Shown: positions 40,745 through 51,887 of the stretch, piece after piece
How positions within the stretch are numbered: position 1 is the first letter of the stretch
Layout of the letters: every line of letters begins with the position of its first letter
NCBI GenBank assembly: GCA_964007475.1
Contig: OZ023273.1
Location: 28,941,557 to 29,005,556, forward strand
Source of the DNA: Hybos culiciformis
Taxonomy: Eukaryota; Arthropoda; Insecta; Diptera; Hybotidae
Length of the DNA: 64,000 nt
Direction of reading: 5' to 3'
The notes under the pieces: generated by a model
Database searches by the model: none
The model's input: the letters and a program-made list of their open reading frames with translations, nothing else
Told to the model about the DNA's origin: nothing
Translations under genes and position numbers: made by a program

Positions 40745-42116
40745 ATTTCGGGTTTCGGAGTTAGGTGGTCCCTGCCTTCCTTACGGATATTTTAAAATAA
40801 TAAAAAGTCAGAACATTAACTTCATAATATACCCTTTATTATTTTAAATACCCCACACCAGTCACTGACTACTTGAGCGAGAGTCAAATGCCTTTCACTC
40901 CAATAATAGATAGATTCCATTTAATTTATATTAAGAACAAAAAAAAAAAATAGTCCAAAAAACCAAAATTAAAAATATAGCGCGAAAACAACAAAATGAC
41001 CAATATAATTATTTGACTAATGATAAAACGTCATCTTTTATAAAAGCAAAAATATTTATTCTTTTTTTTTTCTTATAGATGTTGTACATTTAATTTCGTA
41101 ATTTTTTCTATAAAATAATGTTTAAAAGTGAAAATTTATTGGATCCTATAAATTTTCGTAAAAAGAAAAAAAAAGAACAAATAAAAAAAAAATTGTTATT
41201 TAGTTTTCCAGTTTATACATAATTTAAGAAAAAGAAAATGTTCCAAAGTACCTACATTGTTCTTAAATTCAAAAAGTTTAGTGTTGAAGGGCGAAAAAAA
41301 ATGTGAATGTATTCTGAATAGAAGGAATTAGAAAAACACAAGAATAAAAACTAATACTTCAGATAGACAAAAAAAACAAAAACAACAAACAAAAAAACCA
41401 ATTAAATTTGAAAAATGTTAAAACTTTAAAAATGTCATTATTAGAGAGGAATAATTTGTATGAAAAAAAAAGAAAAAGAAAGAGATTTAAATCTATGTAA
41501 ATAAATTAAAAAAAAGAAAACTTCTATATTTCAGCCTTTTATGTTTAAGTTCGCTGTTTTCAAAAACTATATATTGAATAGATGTATGAAATGAAATGTT
41601 GTATGTATGATAGTTATGTTCCGGTGCTTAAAATGACATTGACTTTCTCCATCTTTTCGTATATCATATTATAAGTTTAAATTATATATAATTATGAATA
41701 CCCTATCTTGTTCTTTAATTTTTTAAAGGATTTCAAAGTTGAGAGTTTTGGAGACAGAAATCGTTAATTGAGCCGTTTATTTTGAAAGTGGTTTAAGTCC
41801 ATTTGTTTTTGTATTGAGATATTTAAGGGTTTGTGTTTGAATTGATTTAAAAATATTGGTAACTGGTATTAAGTCGCTTTCATGTTTTTATGACCTTAAA
41901 CATGTTAGATTATAAAATGTAATACCTTTTATAAACATTATTTGCAAAAGAAGCTATTTTTGAGAGCTTAAAATGGACTTAAACCACTTTCAAAATCAGT
42001 AAAATTACTTTTTGTTTTTAAAAGTGCATAAGTCCACTTTGTGTTATTTGTTTAATATTATTATAATTTAATTTTTCTTTTTAATTAAGTTTATATGACT
42101 CCAATATATTTGTTTA

Positions 42117-42531
42117 GTGATTCTTCTAATCTTTAAATAACTCTTTTTTAAGGTAATTTCTTGAAATTATTATTATAAAATTAAATAGTAGTAGAAATTT
42201 TAAATATTTTATTTTTGATGTATGTAGAGTATTTAGATGAATGTATTAACTCTATTTTTAATAAAACGAACAGCTTCATAACTAGATACAGATTTTTATT
42301 TATTTAAATCGAAAAAAATGTGATTTTTAAACAAATTTTTTTCGGTTTAAATAAATAAAAATCTGTATCTAGTTATAAAGCTGTTCGTTTTCTTAAAAAT
42401 AGAGTTAATACATTCATCTACATACATCAAAAATAAAATATTTAAAATTTCTACTACTATTTCATTTTTTCAAAATAATAATTTCAAGAAATTATCTTAA
42501 AAAAGAATTATTTAAAGATTAGAAGAATCAC
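42117..42531. repeat. Long internal inverted repeat, about 200-bp arms, 15-base loop
   Basis: Left arm 42117-42319 and right arm 42335-42531 are reverse complements with a few substitutions and small gaps. Shared landmarks are GTGATTCTTCTAATCTTTAA at the base, CTGTATCTAGTTAT and CTGTTCGTTTT mid-arm, and the ATTTAAA-CGAAAAAAAT tip. It is nested inside the foldback transposon, and a transcript across it would form long double-stranded RNA. Confidence 0.92.
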
Positions 42532-42621
42532 AAATATGTATTAATTCATTTATTACAAAATTAAAATAACATTCATTTAAATAGTTAAAATAATTAAATT
42601 ATTTTATATTATTCTTTCTCC

Positions 42622-42912
42622 TCATTTACACTCTGTGTGATGTATAGGAGGAATATACTCCATCATGTCCTTGTACTTAAGAGTTGAAATGGGGCGTACA
42701 TTTGTATATAATTTGATATTATTAAAGTTTCTTGGCCTTCCCCGACGAGGTAATAAATTAAGAACTCTGTATCCACGTCCATAGATGTTTTATAGAACAT
42801 TTTATAGGGTTCAATTTTTAAAAATCGCATCCAACATAGTTTTAACCAATTTATAGGTTCACCACGAGCGTTTTTTAATCTTTTATAAATCGGTTCTTCC
42901 AGAGGTTTAGTT
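42622..42912 (-). pseudogene. Degraded C-terminal fragment of a DUF7869-type transposon protein
   Basis: On the minus strand, one frame reads KPLEEPIYKRLKNARGEPIN, then WLKLCWMRFLKIEPYKMFYK and SMDVD. A shift of one frame near 42765-42775 continues with GYRVLNLLPRRGRPRNF, then LKYKDMMEYIPPIHH, and reaches a stop at 42622-42624. The order ARGxPxNWLK, then W, then a GRGRP-like motif, then a hydrophobic I-P-P-x-x-H end is what I recall of the DUF7869 domain. This domain is widespread in insect transposon-derived proteins. The N-terminal portion, any start codon and the region before KPLEEP are missing. The family name is from memory and is less sure than the fact that this is a broken coding segment. 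Confidence 0.62.
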
Positions 42913-44439
42913 GAAAAGATATAACAAAGTGGACTTAAACCGTTAACTAGCTAATTTTCAAGTGTCAAAATCAAAGCGATTTTAATGATATTAGACTAAA
43001 ATTGTTTATAAATAAAAAGAATATATAGGATTGTGTTTATTGTTATCATTAAATTTTTTTTTTTGGAAAATGGACTCAAACCACTTTCAAAATAAACGGC
43101 TCAATTTATCGTTCTGGGTGTTGCAGCAAATCATTTCCACAAAAAAAATATATGTTTTAAAAGTTTTTTACGGATTTTGATAAAAACTAATATATGGATA
43201 GTTCTGGCTACCGATAATATAGATTACAATAAAATATGGAAAGAAGGTTCCATGCTTCAATGATCTTGAGGTCTACTGTTGCACGTTTTATTTTCAGTCC
43301 AAATTTTCTCTCTATATATGTACAGGATATAAAGTAGTAGTTTATCATAAAAACATATCAACATTCTGGACTTCACGAAAAAGATAAAAAATTAAAATAA
43401 AAACATTTTTATTTTTTTTTTTAAGAACAGTTTTTCGTTTACATGTCATATAATTTTTGTTTATTTGTATGTACATATATCTTTTTTCTTTTTTTATTAA
43501 TAAAATTTTAATGAAAATTACTATGTATAACGAAAAAAAAAAAATTAATAAATTAATAGTAACACTCAATATTATTTATTAAATAAATATTTATTTTAAT
43601 AACGAAATTATTATGCTGTCATAGCATTTGGAAATTTTCACATAATAGTTTAATGTTGTGTTATAATTGAAATTTTTATTCTTTATCATTAAAAATATGT
43701 CATTGAATTAAAAAAAATAAAAATAAAACCCTCTATGTAAAATTAGGAGCAAAAAAGTATAAAATTTTATAGTATGTATTTATATTTTGTCAAGCCTATT
43801 ACAGTAATTCAGTACAAAGTGCATAGCTTAGGTTATAGTTGTGAGTTGTGACCTCGTCGGTTTCACGTGCACAGCAAAATTTTGTTTGCAACAAAACTAT
43901 TGATGTATAAAATAATAATATCAAAACGTTAAGAATATCCCTTGATTCAGTAAATGTTTCAAATCAAAATTGTTAATAATATATATTAGTTTAACTAAAA
44001 TGTGGACAACGTGAGAAAAATATTCAATTAAAAGTTCTCTTCTTTATATGGAAGTAACATGTTCCCCCTATACTAAATTTTATGAACATAGGTTTAGGTA
44101 TTTGCATTATAATGCTAATGTGTATGTTAGTATAATCGGATAATGATAAAATCTATAATTTTAATGTCAATTATTTTATTTCTAAGTTTTTAGTTTATTT
44201 TCTCATCAAACAAAATTTTAAAGGAATTAAAATAAAATTAATATTTTTTGAGAGATATTTTATGTTCAAAACATGGTTTAAGTTTGAAATGTTGTTAATT
44301 ATATTCTTTTACTATATTAAGTTCATTTGAAATATAATTAAAAATATCCTTATTAAATATTATATATACCTATAATATTATATATTTAGATTACAGAATG
44401 ATTTCAGGAAATAATATTTTTAGAATGTCATACAATTTT

Positions 44440-44620
44440 TAGAGGGGTGGATAAGAAGGGAAGGTCCGAAAGGACACGCAACGGAAAGGGCATAATAAGA
44501 GTGAAATGGCAAAGGCAAGGAACAAAGAATAGTGAAATGGCAAGGATCAAGGTGGGAGGGCGAAACAACGTTCACGCATATATTTATATATGCATAATTG
44601 CTAAACATTTGAAAGAGATT
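44440..44620. other. Unassigned GC-richer patch
   Basis: This stretch of about 180 bp has markedly more G than its surroundings, on the plus strand (AGGGAAGGTCCGAAAGGACA, AAGGTGGGAGGGCGAAAC). GTGAAATGGCAA occurs twice (about 44500 and 44534). An 87-codon open frame crosses it, but its composition and lack of splice context give no support for a gene. It is possibly a transposon or SINE remnant. Confidence 0.4.
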
Positions 44621-45349
44621 TTTTTAAAACGCCACACAACGCTGTCACAAATGATGTCTACCGTTTTTTTTTTCTCAAAAATTCTTTATTCGTTTTTTAA
44701 ATATTTTTAAAATTAAGCTCTTTTAAAATTGTCCATTAACTAAAAATATATACAGAAACCAAGTATCTATCCAGTATAGAGAAAAATTATACACAACATT
44801 ATTTCACAGATTACATAATAATTAAATTATTCGTTCTGTTGTGGTGTCTACATAATACATAATTACAAAATTATTTGATTAACGAACATTTTCTAGCCAC
44901 TAAAATTGAAAAGAATAATGATCACACAACAAAATAATTTTTACTAACAATATGTTGTCGTCCTGTTTAATCACAACTATGACATATAAATCTTCTTGTA
45001 AGATGTATATATACTATTAGGGATGATACTATTAGCATTAAAAAAAAAAAAAAAAAATTTTGTTTTTGTTAAAATATTTTCCTGATTATGTGCGGTAAAT
45101 AGTTTTAAGGGATAAACATTAATATAAGAACATGAAAAAAGAATAATGAAGTGTTACAGTAGAATTTCGGAGATAAAAAGGCATCATTAAAATAAATTAG
45201 CACGACATATTAAACACATAAGTGAAATTATTAATATCACTGTTTTAAAATATGATATCCTATTACAATTACAGCATACACTCTTTCAGTTAATTTTTAT
45301 TAATTTTTTATTTCAAATAAAATAAAATAATTATTTCAGTTATAAAGTA

Positions 45350-45660
45350 CTATTGGGTGCTTATGGCTCACTAAAGCCGGGTTTGCTTATGTTCCACAAT
45401 GCCCGCCAGGCATCCACAATTTCCCAAAACCCGTCTAACCGAAAAGTATTAAAAATTTTGAAACTAAACGTTTTGTAAAATTTTTCTAATCACAGACTTA
45501 TGTCCCGGCGACAGTAACTTTGGTGAACTATTGACTCACTACACGCGATAGAAATTTAAATTTCGGCTGCGGACTTATGATCCCTTAATGTGTGCCATAA
45601 GTTTGGGCGGACTTATGACTCAGTACCACGGCAGTCGACACGTCCCCGTCGTCATCTACT
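45350..45660. other. Unassigned GC-richer island with recurring CTTATG
   Basis: About 300 bp of near-normal GC lie in AT-rich DNA, about 260 bp from exon d on its 3' intron side. CTTATG recurs five or more times, in TGCTTATGGCTCAC, TGCTTATGTTCC, GACTTATGTCCC, GGACTTATGATCC and GGACTTATGACTC. The two ends show weak inverted similarity around CTTATGGC-CAC. No reading frame or known family is recognised; an old inverted-repeat transposon is the most likely source. Confidence 0.4.
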
Positions 45661-45917
45661 GATTTAGTTCAATATGTTTTGTTAACACTACATGCATACA
45701 TGCTAGTCAATAATAAAACCATAAATTAGAAAATAATAGTAGCAAATCACAGGCTGAAACAAACATATAATATATAATGTAATATTAAAACATTAAAAAA
45801 AAAAAATTTACTTTTTGAAAATAAATTTCTATTCAAAGAAAATCATTTATTATGTGCCTCCTTATAGTGAATAGTTTTTTAATTTTTTATATTATATGGA
45901 TATAATTAATGACTTAC

Positions 45918-46099
45918 CTTCCCTTAACGTCACAATGTAATATGATTCTTTGGACGGTGGACTCATACCCAATTTATTAACAGCTAATGTTCTAAAACTG
46001 TATACTGTGAATGGTACTAAACCTGTCACCTGATATGAAGTTGAATTGGTTTTGGTGAAAATTTGTGGTACTTGGTCCCATGGTCCATCTTCACCAACT
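45918..46099 (-). CDS. Ptp99A: Ptp99A exon d: second half of fibronectin type III repeat 1
   Basis: This 182-nt exon has a TTATAG acceptor and a GTAAGT donor, entering in phase 2 and leaving in phase 1. It reads VGEDGPWDQV, then SYQVTGLVPFTVYSFRTLAV (the FN3 E/F strands, with the L-x-P-x-T-x-Y-x-F-R core) and ends KESYYIVTLRE. A second AG lies two bases into the exon. The chosen acceptor is the one that keeps the frame and gives the arginine split across the junction. NST is a possible N-glycosylation site. This segment, with TGLVPFTVYSFR and KESYY-VTLRE, is among the most diagnostic for Ptp99A against other insect Ig-FN3 receptors such as Lar, Ptp69D or sidekick. Confidence 0.93.
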
Positions 46100-47810
46100 C
46101 TATAAATTATAAAAAAAAATTTTTTTGTACTTTTTTATCAAAAGGCAAAAAAAAATTTAAACTTGTAAGGTTAATTTGGTTACATGAAAACATGTAATGT
46201 TGTTTATAAATTCTGTCAAAGTTAAAATATTATTTTTTGTTTATGCTAGTTTGATTCTAAATTTATTATGGGTTAGAAAAAAGTTATAAATTTAGTTTTA
46301 TATTCATATCGTTTAATATTCGACATTTGAAAGGATTCATTGTATTTCTAATAATTTAAGAAATGTGTTCCTTTTTTTATAGTTTCTAACTATTTTCTTT
46401 AAAATTTTAATTTATTTTAATCTTGAAAAAGTCCCATTAAAATATTCGTATTAATTCAAAAAATTCTAAAGACTTCCCTTCTCACATTAAATCATATTAT
46501 TTTGAAATAATTTTTTTTTACGAATAATTGAAATAACATACGTACATAAATATCTCTATAATATATCTTTATTTTTATTTAATGGAAAATAATATTTCTT
46601 TACGCATCTAGTATATTTTCATAAGTTATGACTGTTTTGGTTGGTCCCTACATTTTCATTAATTAAAAAATTACGTAAGAGACACACGTTATTTTATGTG
46701 ACATGAATACATGATTTTTTTTTTAAAAAACATTTTCCATATAAAACTTTTGACAAAATATCTTAATAATTATGGTTTTGTTAAATTATGAATTTAAAGC
46801 TTAGGAATAAATTTTTTTTTTGGGTCATTTTAACAACCCATATATACATAATTTTAATATATAAAATATTCCCAAAAAAATTAAAAGAAAAAAAAATTAT
46901 ATTATAATATGTATATACACAAAAAAAAGGATTAAAAATTTTCCACTTGAGAAATAAAAATTAATAGGTATGTTATGAAATAAAAGACCTATCTATAATA
47001 AATATAAAATTTTATTGTGTCAAAAAAAAGGACCAAAAAATTATCAGTATTAAAAAAAAGAGCTTTGTAATATAATTACCACCTCTTAACAAATATTTAA
47101 GTTTTGTACCTTTCCTACATATTTTACTCGACAAAAAAATAAAAAGAAACAACATAAAATAACTTAAAACAAAGGTAAAGTTTCCAATGATGGGCAAAAT
47201 AATAAAAACACTTTTTTATTTTTTAATTTTGTTCACATAGAAAAAAAAAAAACAATGTAGTTATTATCTTGTGTTTTGTTTATAATTATATTCTTGGTTT
47301 AATAACAGATTAAAATATAAAAGTTATTTTGTTATTTTAAAATAACAAAAAATAAATAGGATTTTTAGTTGATTTAAATTTTTTGGGCATAATAATATAC
47401 TTATAATAAAAAAAAAAAAAAAAGATAAACAATTTAATTGAGGTTACTAAGCAGTATAAAAGGATCATATGAAAAAAAAGTAAAAAATTTAATATGCTTA
47501 GTGATTTGCTATCATTTTGCATCTCTTTTTAAAAAATCTGGTTTTTCACATGATTTCTATAGCAACAATATATGTACTAATAAATCAAAAATGTTCTAAT
47601 ATTAGGACAACATTAAAGAAGTTAAATGCAAGTCTCGCGGATTGCTAGTAAATTTTGATATTTAACAAAAATAAATTAAAAACATTAAAATAATTTAAAA
47701 ATGTAAATTTCCCTTCATTATTTTTGCATATAGTTTTGCGCAAACCAAAAATATTTTATGCAAAGTGGGTTCCAATTTAATATTTACTTGTGGTTAAATA
47801 TACAAACATA

Positions 47811-48273
47811 GAGTCTGTTCACTTATTAAACGAATGAAAAAAAAGAAATCTCCCTTTTCTGTAAAACAAATGTCACAATTTATAAATTGAGGACGTAATT
47901 TTCTGCATTCTGTATAATCTGCTAAAATCAACTACTTTTAAAATAATATTCGGCTGACTGAAATCAAAAACTTATAATAATCGTGAACGAAGAATTTTTT
48001 TACCCATTTTTGCCGCTTTTTTCTTTTCTATACAATTTTAGTTTTTGAATTCACTTAAAAGTAGACCTACAAATTTAGTTTGTTATCGGAAATTTAAAAT
48101 TTCCCTTTGCAGAATTTTAAGAAGTAAAATTGAATTTGTGAACGGCTTTAGGACAAAATTATTTCATTTTTTTAAATAACAGCAGTAAAATCGTGTCGTT
48201 CACAAATTAAAAAACCTGGAATATTAAATCCGATTTTAATTTTTTCAATAATCGCTAATAAGTGAACAGGCTC
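47811..48273. mobile_element. Inverted-repeat MITE, 463 bp
   Basis: The left end GAGTCTGTTCACTTATTA (47811-47828) and the right end TAATAAGTGAACAGGCTC are reverse complements over 18 bp with one mismatch. The interior is AT-rich and non-coding. It carries further short copies of the motif (CGTTCACAAATT near 48198, TTTGTGAACGGC near 48136). The flanks are ATA on the left and TTA on the right, so a 3-bp target duplication of the PIF/Harbinger kind is possible but not clean. Confidence 0.72.
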
Positions 48274-49277
48274 TTAATATATAAAAATGTTACTTAGACA
48301 TATTATCAACTCTTAACAATAATCAAATAAAGGTTTCTAAATTTAAAGGCTTCTTCTACTCAAGATATTCTTTATTTTAAATGCATCCTCTATTCTTAGG
48401 ATTTAATTTTTAAGTTCCATCGAAGATCAAAAGAAATTACAATAGAAAACAAAATAAGTTCCAATATTTCAAAACTTCTTTTATCTTCTTCAATGATAGA
48501 TTTCGAGAAAATTACTCAAATTATTTTCTTTTAAAATTTATTTTAAAATATTTTGATTATATTGTTGCGTTATATATTTCTAAATCCTTTTTTCAAACAA
48601 TTTTCTAATTATATACATTTTAAACTTTAATTACTGTAATTAATCGTGGAAGTATTTTGTTTTAAATCGCACAAATAATTACATGATAATGGAAAAGGGG
48701 AAAAATGTTGTTTTAAAATAGTTTTTAAAATTTATTTTTTAAAAGTTTAATAAATAGTGAAACTTAATGTTAAATTCTTGGTAAGAATTATTCCCATTAA
48801 ATAGTTAAAAAAAAAACATTTTTTTTTAATTACATAACGAGTGAACTTAACTTAAACTGTTAATATTTCGATGACTCAAAACCATGTGCGACAATAATAT
48901 TCAAAAATTATGTTATAAAATAGTGAACGATATAAATATGTAAAATTAAATTAAAGTGATTTTAGCATGTAATATAGGAAAGCATTTGTTTTATATACTA
49001 AGAATATAGACTCCAGATGTGTACGTTCTAGAAAACATTGTAAATAGGCAGAATGAGTAGTACTATTGGGGATATTAGTTATTGACAAAGTTTTTGAAAA
49101 ATACGATTGTCTTATAGAAGAAAAAAAAAAGGGGGCCGAAAAACTTACTTGTGCTGATAGAGTTTTGATAAACATCAACAAAACGAAATAATTTTAATTT
49201 TGAGACAATAATTTCATCTGATTTTATATTTTTTTAAAAAATTAATTTTCATGTTTTTCTATTTCTAATTGAGAATA

Positions 49278-49471
49278 GTAGATTACAATACATGTTAAGA
49301 AAATTTGTTATTCTTGCGAGTTGTGTATACACACAAACACATAGACACGAGTCATGTTTATATCACGAGACCGAAGGTCGAGTGATATAATATTGACGAG
49401 TGTCTATATGTTTGTGTGTATACAAAACGAGCTGTATAACAAATTTGATTAAAACATGTATTGTATACTGC
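49278..49471. repeat. Foldback hairpin with six mirrored CGAG boxes
   Basis: Left arm 49278-49348 and right arm 49400-49471 are inverted repeats, with an inner hairpin between them closing on ACC-GAA-GGT at 49370-49378. CGAG occurs at 49317, 49348, 49366, 49379, 49397 and 49428, always on the plus strand. Pairs 1/6, 2/5 and 3/4 are exactly symmetric about 49374. Between the boxes, 25 of 27 and 11 of 14 positions pair. Outside the outermost box one base is offset, and pairing then continues (AAATTTGTTA, ACATG). Confidence 0.9.
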
Positions 49472-49614
49472 TTTAATGTGCATGTGAGAGGGAGTTGAAA
49501 ACAATACATTTATAATGAAAAAAATAAACAAAAAAGTTCAAAATGAAGCAAGGAAATAAAATTTAATTAATACGGAAGTTTATTTATTTATCGAAATGAT
49601 TTCAAACCGGAAGA

Positions 49615-49744
49615 TTCCTAAAATTTTAAAAAAAAAATTAGTAATTTTTCCAAAAAAAATTATTCATTTTCTTTTTTGCAAAAAAAAAAATCGAATAATT
49701 TTTTTTTAGAAAAATTACTAATTTTTTTTTTATTATTTTAGGAA
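49615..49744. repeat. AT-rich hairpin, about 50-bp arms
   Basis: Arms 49615-49665 and 49693-49744 (TTCCTAAAA...TTTTAGGAA, with ATTAGTAATTTTT and its complement inside) fold back on each other with several mismatches. A second, purely A/T palindromic stretch follows at about 49771-49838. Both lie between two diverged copies of a segment containing TAGTAGATT...ACATGTTAAGAAAATT (49275 and 50142). Confidence 0.75.
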
Positions 49745-50457
49745 CTAATGGCCTTCTTAAATTTTATTTAATTTTATTTTTAATTATTAAAAAAAATAAT
49801 AATAATTTTATTATTTTTTTTATAATTAAAAATAAAATCAAATAATAATTATATAATTATAATTTATATTTACAATAAATAATCTCCTTGTTGCTGCCAT
49901 TTTCCTCGTTTGTTGATAAAAGAAAAAAAAATTCTTACTTGACATTTGACAATTCACAGCAAACTTTATAATGACAACAAAGATATTTTCAGGGTTACCA
50001 TTGTTCTATTTTTATTCATTTTGTTTTTTTTGAATAAAAATAAGTGCAATTTTTGAAGTGTGGTTTAAATTTTTCTACTAAAATCCAACCACAGTCGTTT
50101 AAAAATTTAGTAGTAGAGGTTCGAAGATCCTTTAAAAATAGTAGATTGAAACACATGTTAAGAAAATTCATCGACTGATCGACTGGCCGCTTTTTAGAAA
50201 AAAAAAAAAAAAATATCCGCGTATTTTTTTATTGGTTCTTTTTTTTTTTTTTTGCTCAGAGGGAAAATGTAGATTAGCTCAGAGGGAAAATATAGATTTT
50301 AGCATTATAAACTAAGCATTGTTTGACATTGATATGATGCATGTGAGAGGTATACATTTGCAATTTTTTTTTTTTTTTTGGTATTTGTCTGTATTGAAAT
50401 ATTGTGAGTGTGAGTGATATTATTTTTGTTTATAGTATTACGCAGTTCAAAATGAAG

Positions 50458-50600
50458 AATGTAAATACAATATAGAGCAATGTAAATACAATTTACATCA
50501 CAGGGAAATGTAAATACAATTTACATTCCTCTATAATTGCATGTGTATTGATGCATGTAATGGGCCATTTACCGAGCTAAATTTGCGAATGTAAATACAA
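50458..50600. repeat. Four copies of AATGTAAATACAA
   Basis: The motif occurs at 50458, 50479, 50507 and 50588. In the middle copies it is followed by TTTACAT, so each is itself partly palindromic (AATGTAAAT-ACA-ATTTACATT). It belongs to the same repeat-dense block as the hairpins to its left. Confidence 0.75.
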
Positions 50601-51072
50601 CTTACCGAAGACATGCGCATTAAAATATTTTTTATAGAAATGGGATCCAATCAAACAAATAAATTGCATAATTTTAGATTTTGGTAGAAAGCTCACTTTA
50701 ATGTTAAAATAGATAATAAAATTTTTCGTTAATTATAAAGTTCGTGCAGATGATTGAGTAGCTGCTTGAAAGTTAGTTATCACTAATTTATTTTTTTTAT
50801 TCTCTAAAATATAAATCATAATTAAAATAAAAAACATGAAAAAAAAAAATTTTATAAACTTTTTGCGAATTAAAACCTTATGAATGTAATTTCCAGAAAT
50901 ATTTTAATTCTCAATGAAGTTCATGTTTAGTTTCTGTACATATTTTATATCATTCTAAATAAAAAAAGATAAATAAATAATGATATCTTATGAAATAGAC
51001 ATTATGCAGAAAATTACGCGGAAAATTTATTTAATTAATTTCAAAAACATTTATTTCGCAAATTCAACTTAC

Positions 51073-51196
51073 CTTGTTTCAATGATATAATGTGAGACTG
51101 GATCATTACGTGAATTTTGGGAATGTGCCCATGATAAGTTAACTGAACGAGATGTAAAACTTATAATTAAAGGCCTCTCTGGAGGTTCTGGTACAT
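51073..51196 (-). CDS. Ptp99A: Ptp99A exon c: first half of fibronectin type III repeat 1
   Basis: This 124-nt exon has a TTTCAG acceptor and a GTAAGT donor, entering in phase 1 and leaving in phase 2. It reads DVPEPPERPLIISF, then SRSVNLSWAHSQ, which is the FN3 B-strand with its invariant tryptophan, and ends SHYIIETR. DVP followed by a proline-rich start is the usual opening of an FN3 domain after an Ig domain. NLS is a sequon. The domain is cut by the intron after the C-strand, and the rest is in the next exon about 5 kb downstream. The combination SFTSRSVNLSWAH is close to what I know of the fly protein. Confidence 0.9.
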
Positions 51197-51887
51197 CTGA
51201 AAATAAATTGATTATATATATTTTTTTTTTTGCTTTAATTCCTTATTACAGACTTTCAAATAAATAAGAAAAATGAATAATTTTATATAGGAAGGAGTTC
51301 TCTTTTATAGATCTATAATGTAAGTGAATCTCGGTGGGTGTTTCCACTTGATCTCGGTTTTGCTAAATGTACTAACGATATTATTTACAAACCCATCGAG
51401 ATCGTTTTATATTATCCTTTTAGACCGGAAGCTTATCTAAGTGAAATAAAGTTATTTAAATCTGCGTGCGTTCAAGTATAAATGCAAACTAGTAAGTCAA
51501 AACATAACAAGATCTTGAACTAATGTGATGCCTGGGAAAGATTTTTCTCTTTAAATAAAAAACAATTCCATTTGAAATATTATTCAAAGATATTTTACGT
51601 GATTAATAAAATAAAACAACAAAAAAAAATTTTGTTTTTCCTTTTTCTAATGTACAAATTTTCGCCACCCAGACCCATATTCTAAATGAAAATGGAAAAA
51701 TAAATATCATTCTAAAGATTTTCGAAAAAAAAAAATTTCCTTGTCTACTCAATATTTTTTTTTTGAAAAAATGCTAACTCATTTTGCTTTATTTAATTTT
51801 AAAAAAATATATATGTACATATATTTATATGTATTTTTCTTTCAAAAAATGCAAAATGAAATAAGATATAGGAAATTAATTACTCAC
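51197..51887 (-). other. Ptp99A intron between exons b and c (691 bp)
   Basis: A short intron with GTGAGT and TTTCAG ends. It contains a pair of inverted segments, ATCTCGGTGGGT near 51328 and ACCCATCGAGAT near 51391, about 50 bp apart. No other structure was seen. Confidence 0.8.

Larger units (their letters stand above)
41767..43105. mobile_element. 1.34-kb foldback DNA transposon with DUF7869-like relic
   Basis: The termini are inverted repeats of about 38 bp with one mismatch, beginning ATTGAGCCGTTTATTTTGAA. TTA flanks both ends (41764-41766 and 43106-43108); a TTAA duplication with one mismatch is an alternative reading. Short internal copies of the terminal motif (GGACTTAAACCACTTTCAAA near 41973, GTCCACTTTGTG near 42031, AAGTGGACTTAAACCG near 42928) look like subterminal binding repeats. 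The interior has a second, 200-bp-arm inverted repeat and a degraded reading frame. It is non-autonomous as found. Confidence 0.82.
38149..45917 (-). other. Ptp99A intron between exons d and e (7.8 kb)
   Basis: This intron is bounded by GTAAGT and TTACAG. It contains the 594-bp tandem duplication (39534-40744), the foldback transposon with a DUF7869-like relic (41767-43105), and two unassigned GC-richer patches (44440-44620 and 45350-45660). A weak pair of inverted segments near 38861 and 39411 may be old transposon ends. The rest is AT-rich filler. Confidence 0.75.
46100..51072 (-). other. Ptp99A intron between exons c and d (5.0 kb)
   Basis: This intron is bounded by GTAAGT and TTATAG. It contains the MITE at 47811-48273 and a cluster of foldback and tandem structures between 49272 and 50640. 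46140-47800 and 48280-49270 are AT-rich sequence in which I see nothing distinctive. Confidence 0.75.

Noticed and set aside
44420..44710. Overlapping open frames of 62 and 87 codons on opposite strands
   Set aside because: Both arise from the GC-richer patch. Neither shows a domain, and opposite-strand overlap argues for chance.
50117..50130. tRNA B box (GGTTCGAAGATCC)
   Set aside because: There are two extra mismatches to the consensus, no A box at the right distance and no cloverleaf.
51328..51402. ATCTCGGTGGGT / ACCCATCGAGAT inverted pair as a transposon
   Set aside because: Only 12 bp with a mismatch and no target duplication; it may be a chance hairpin.
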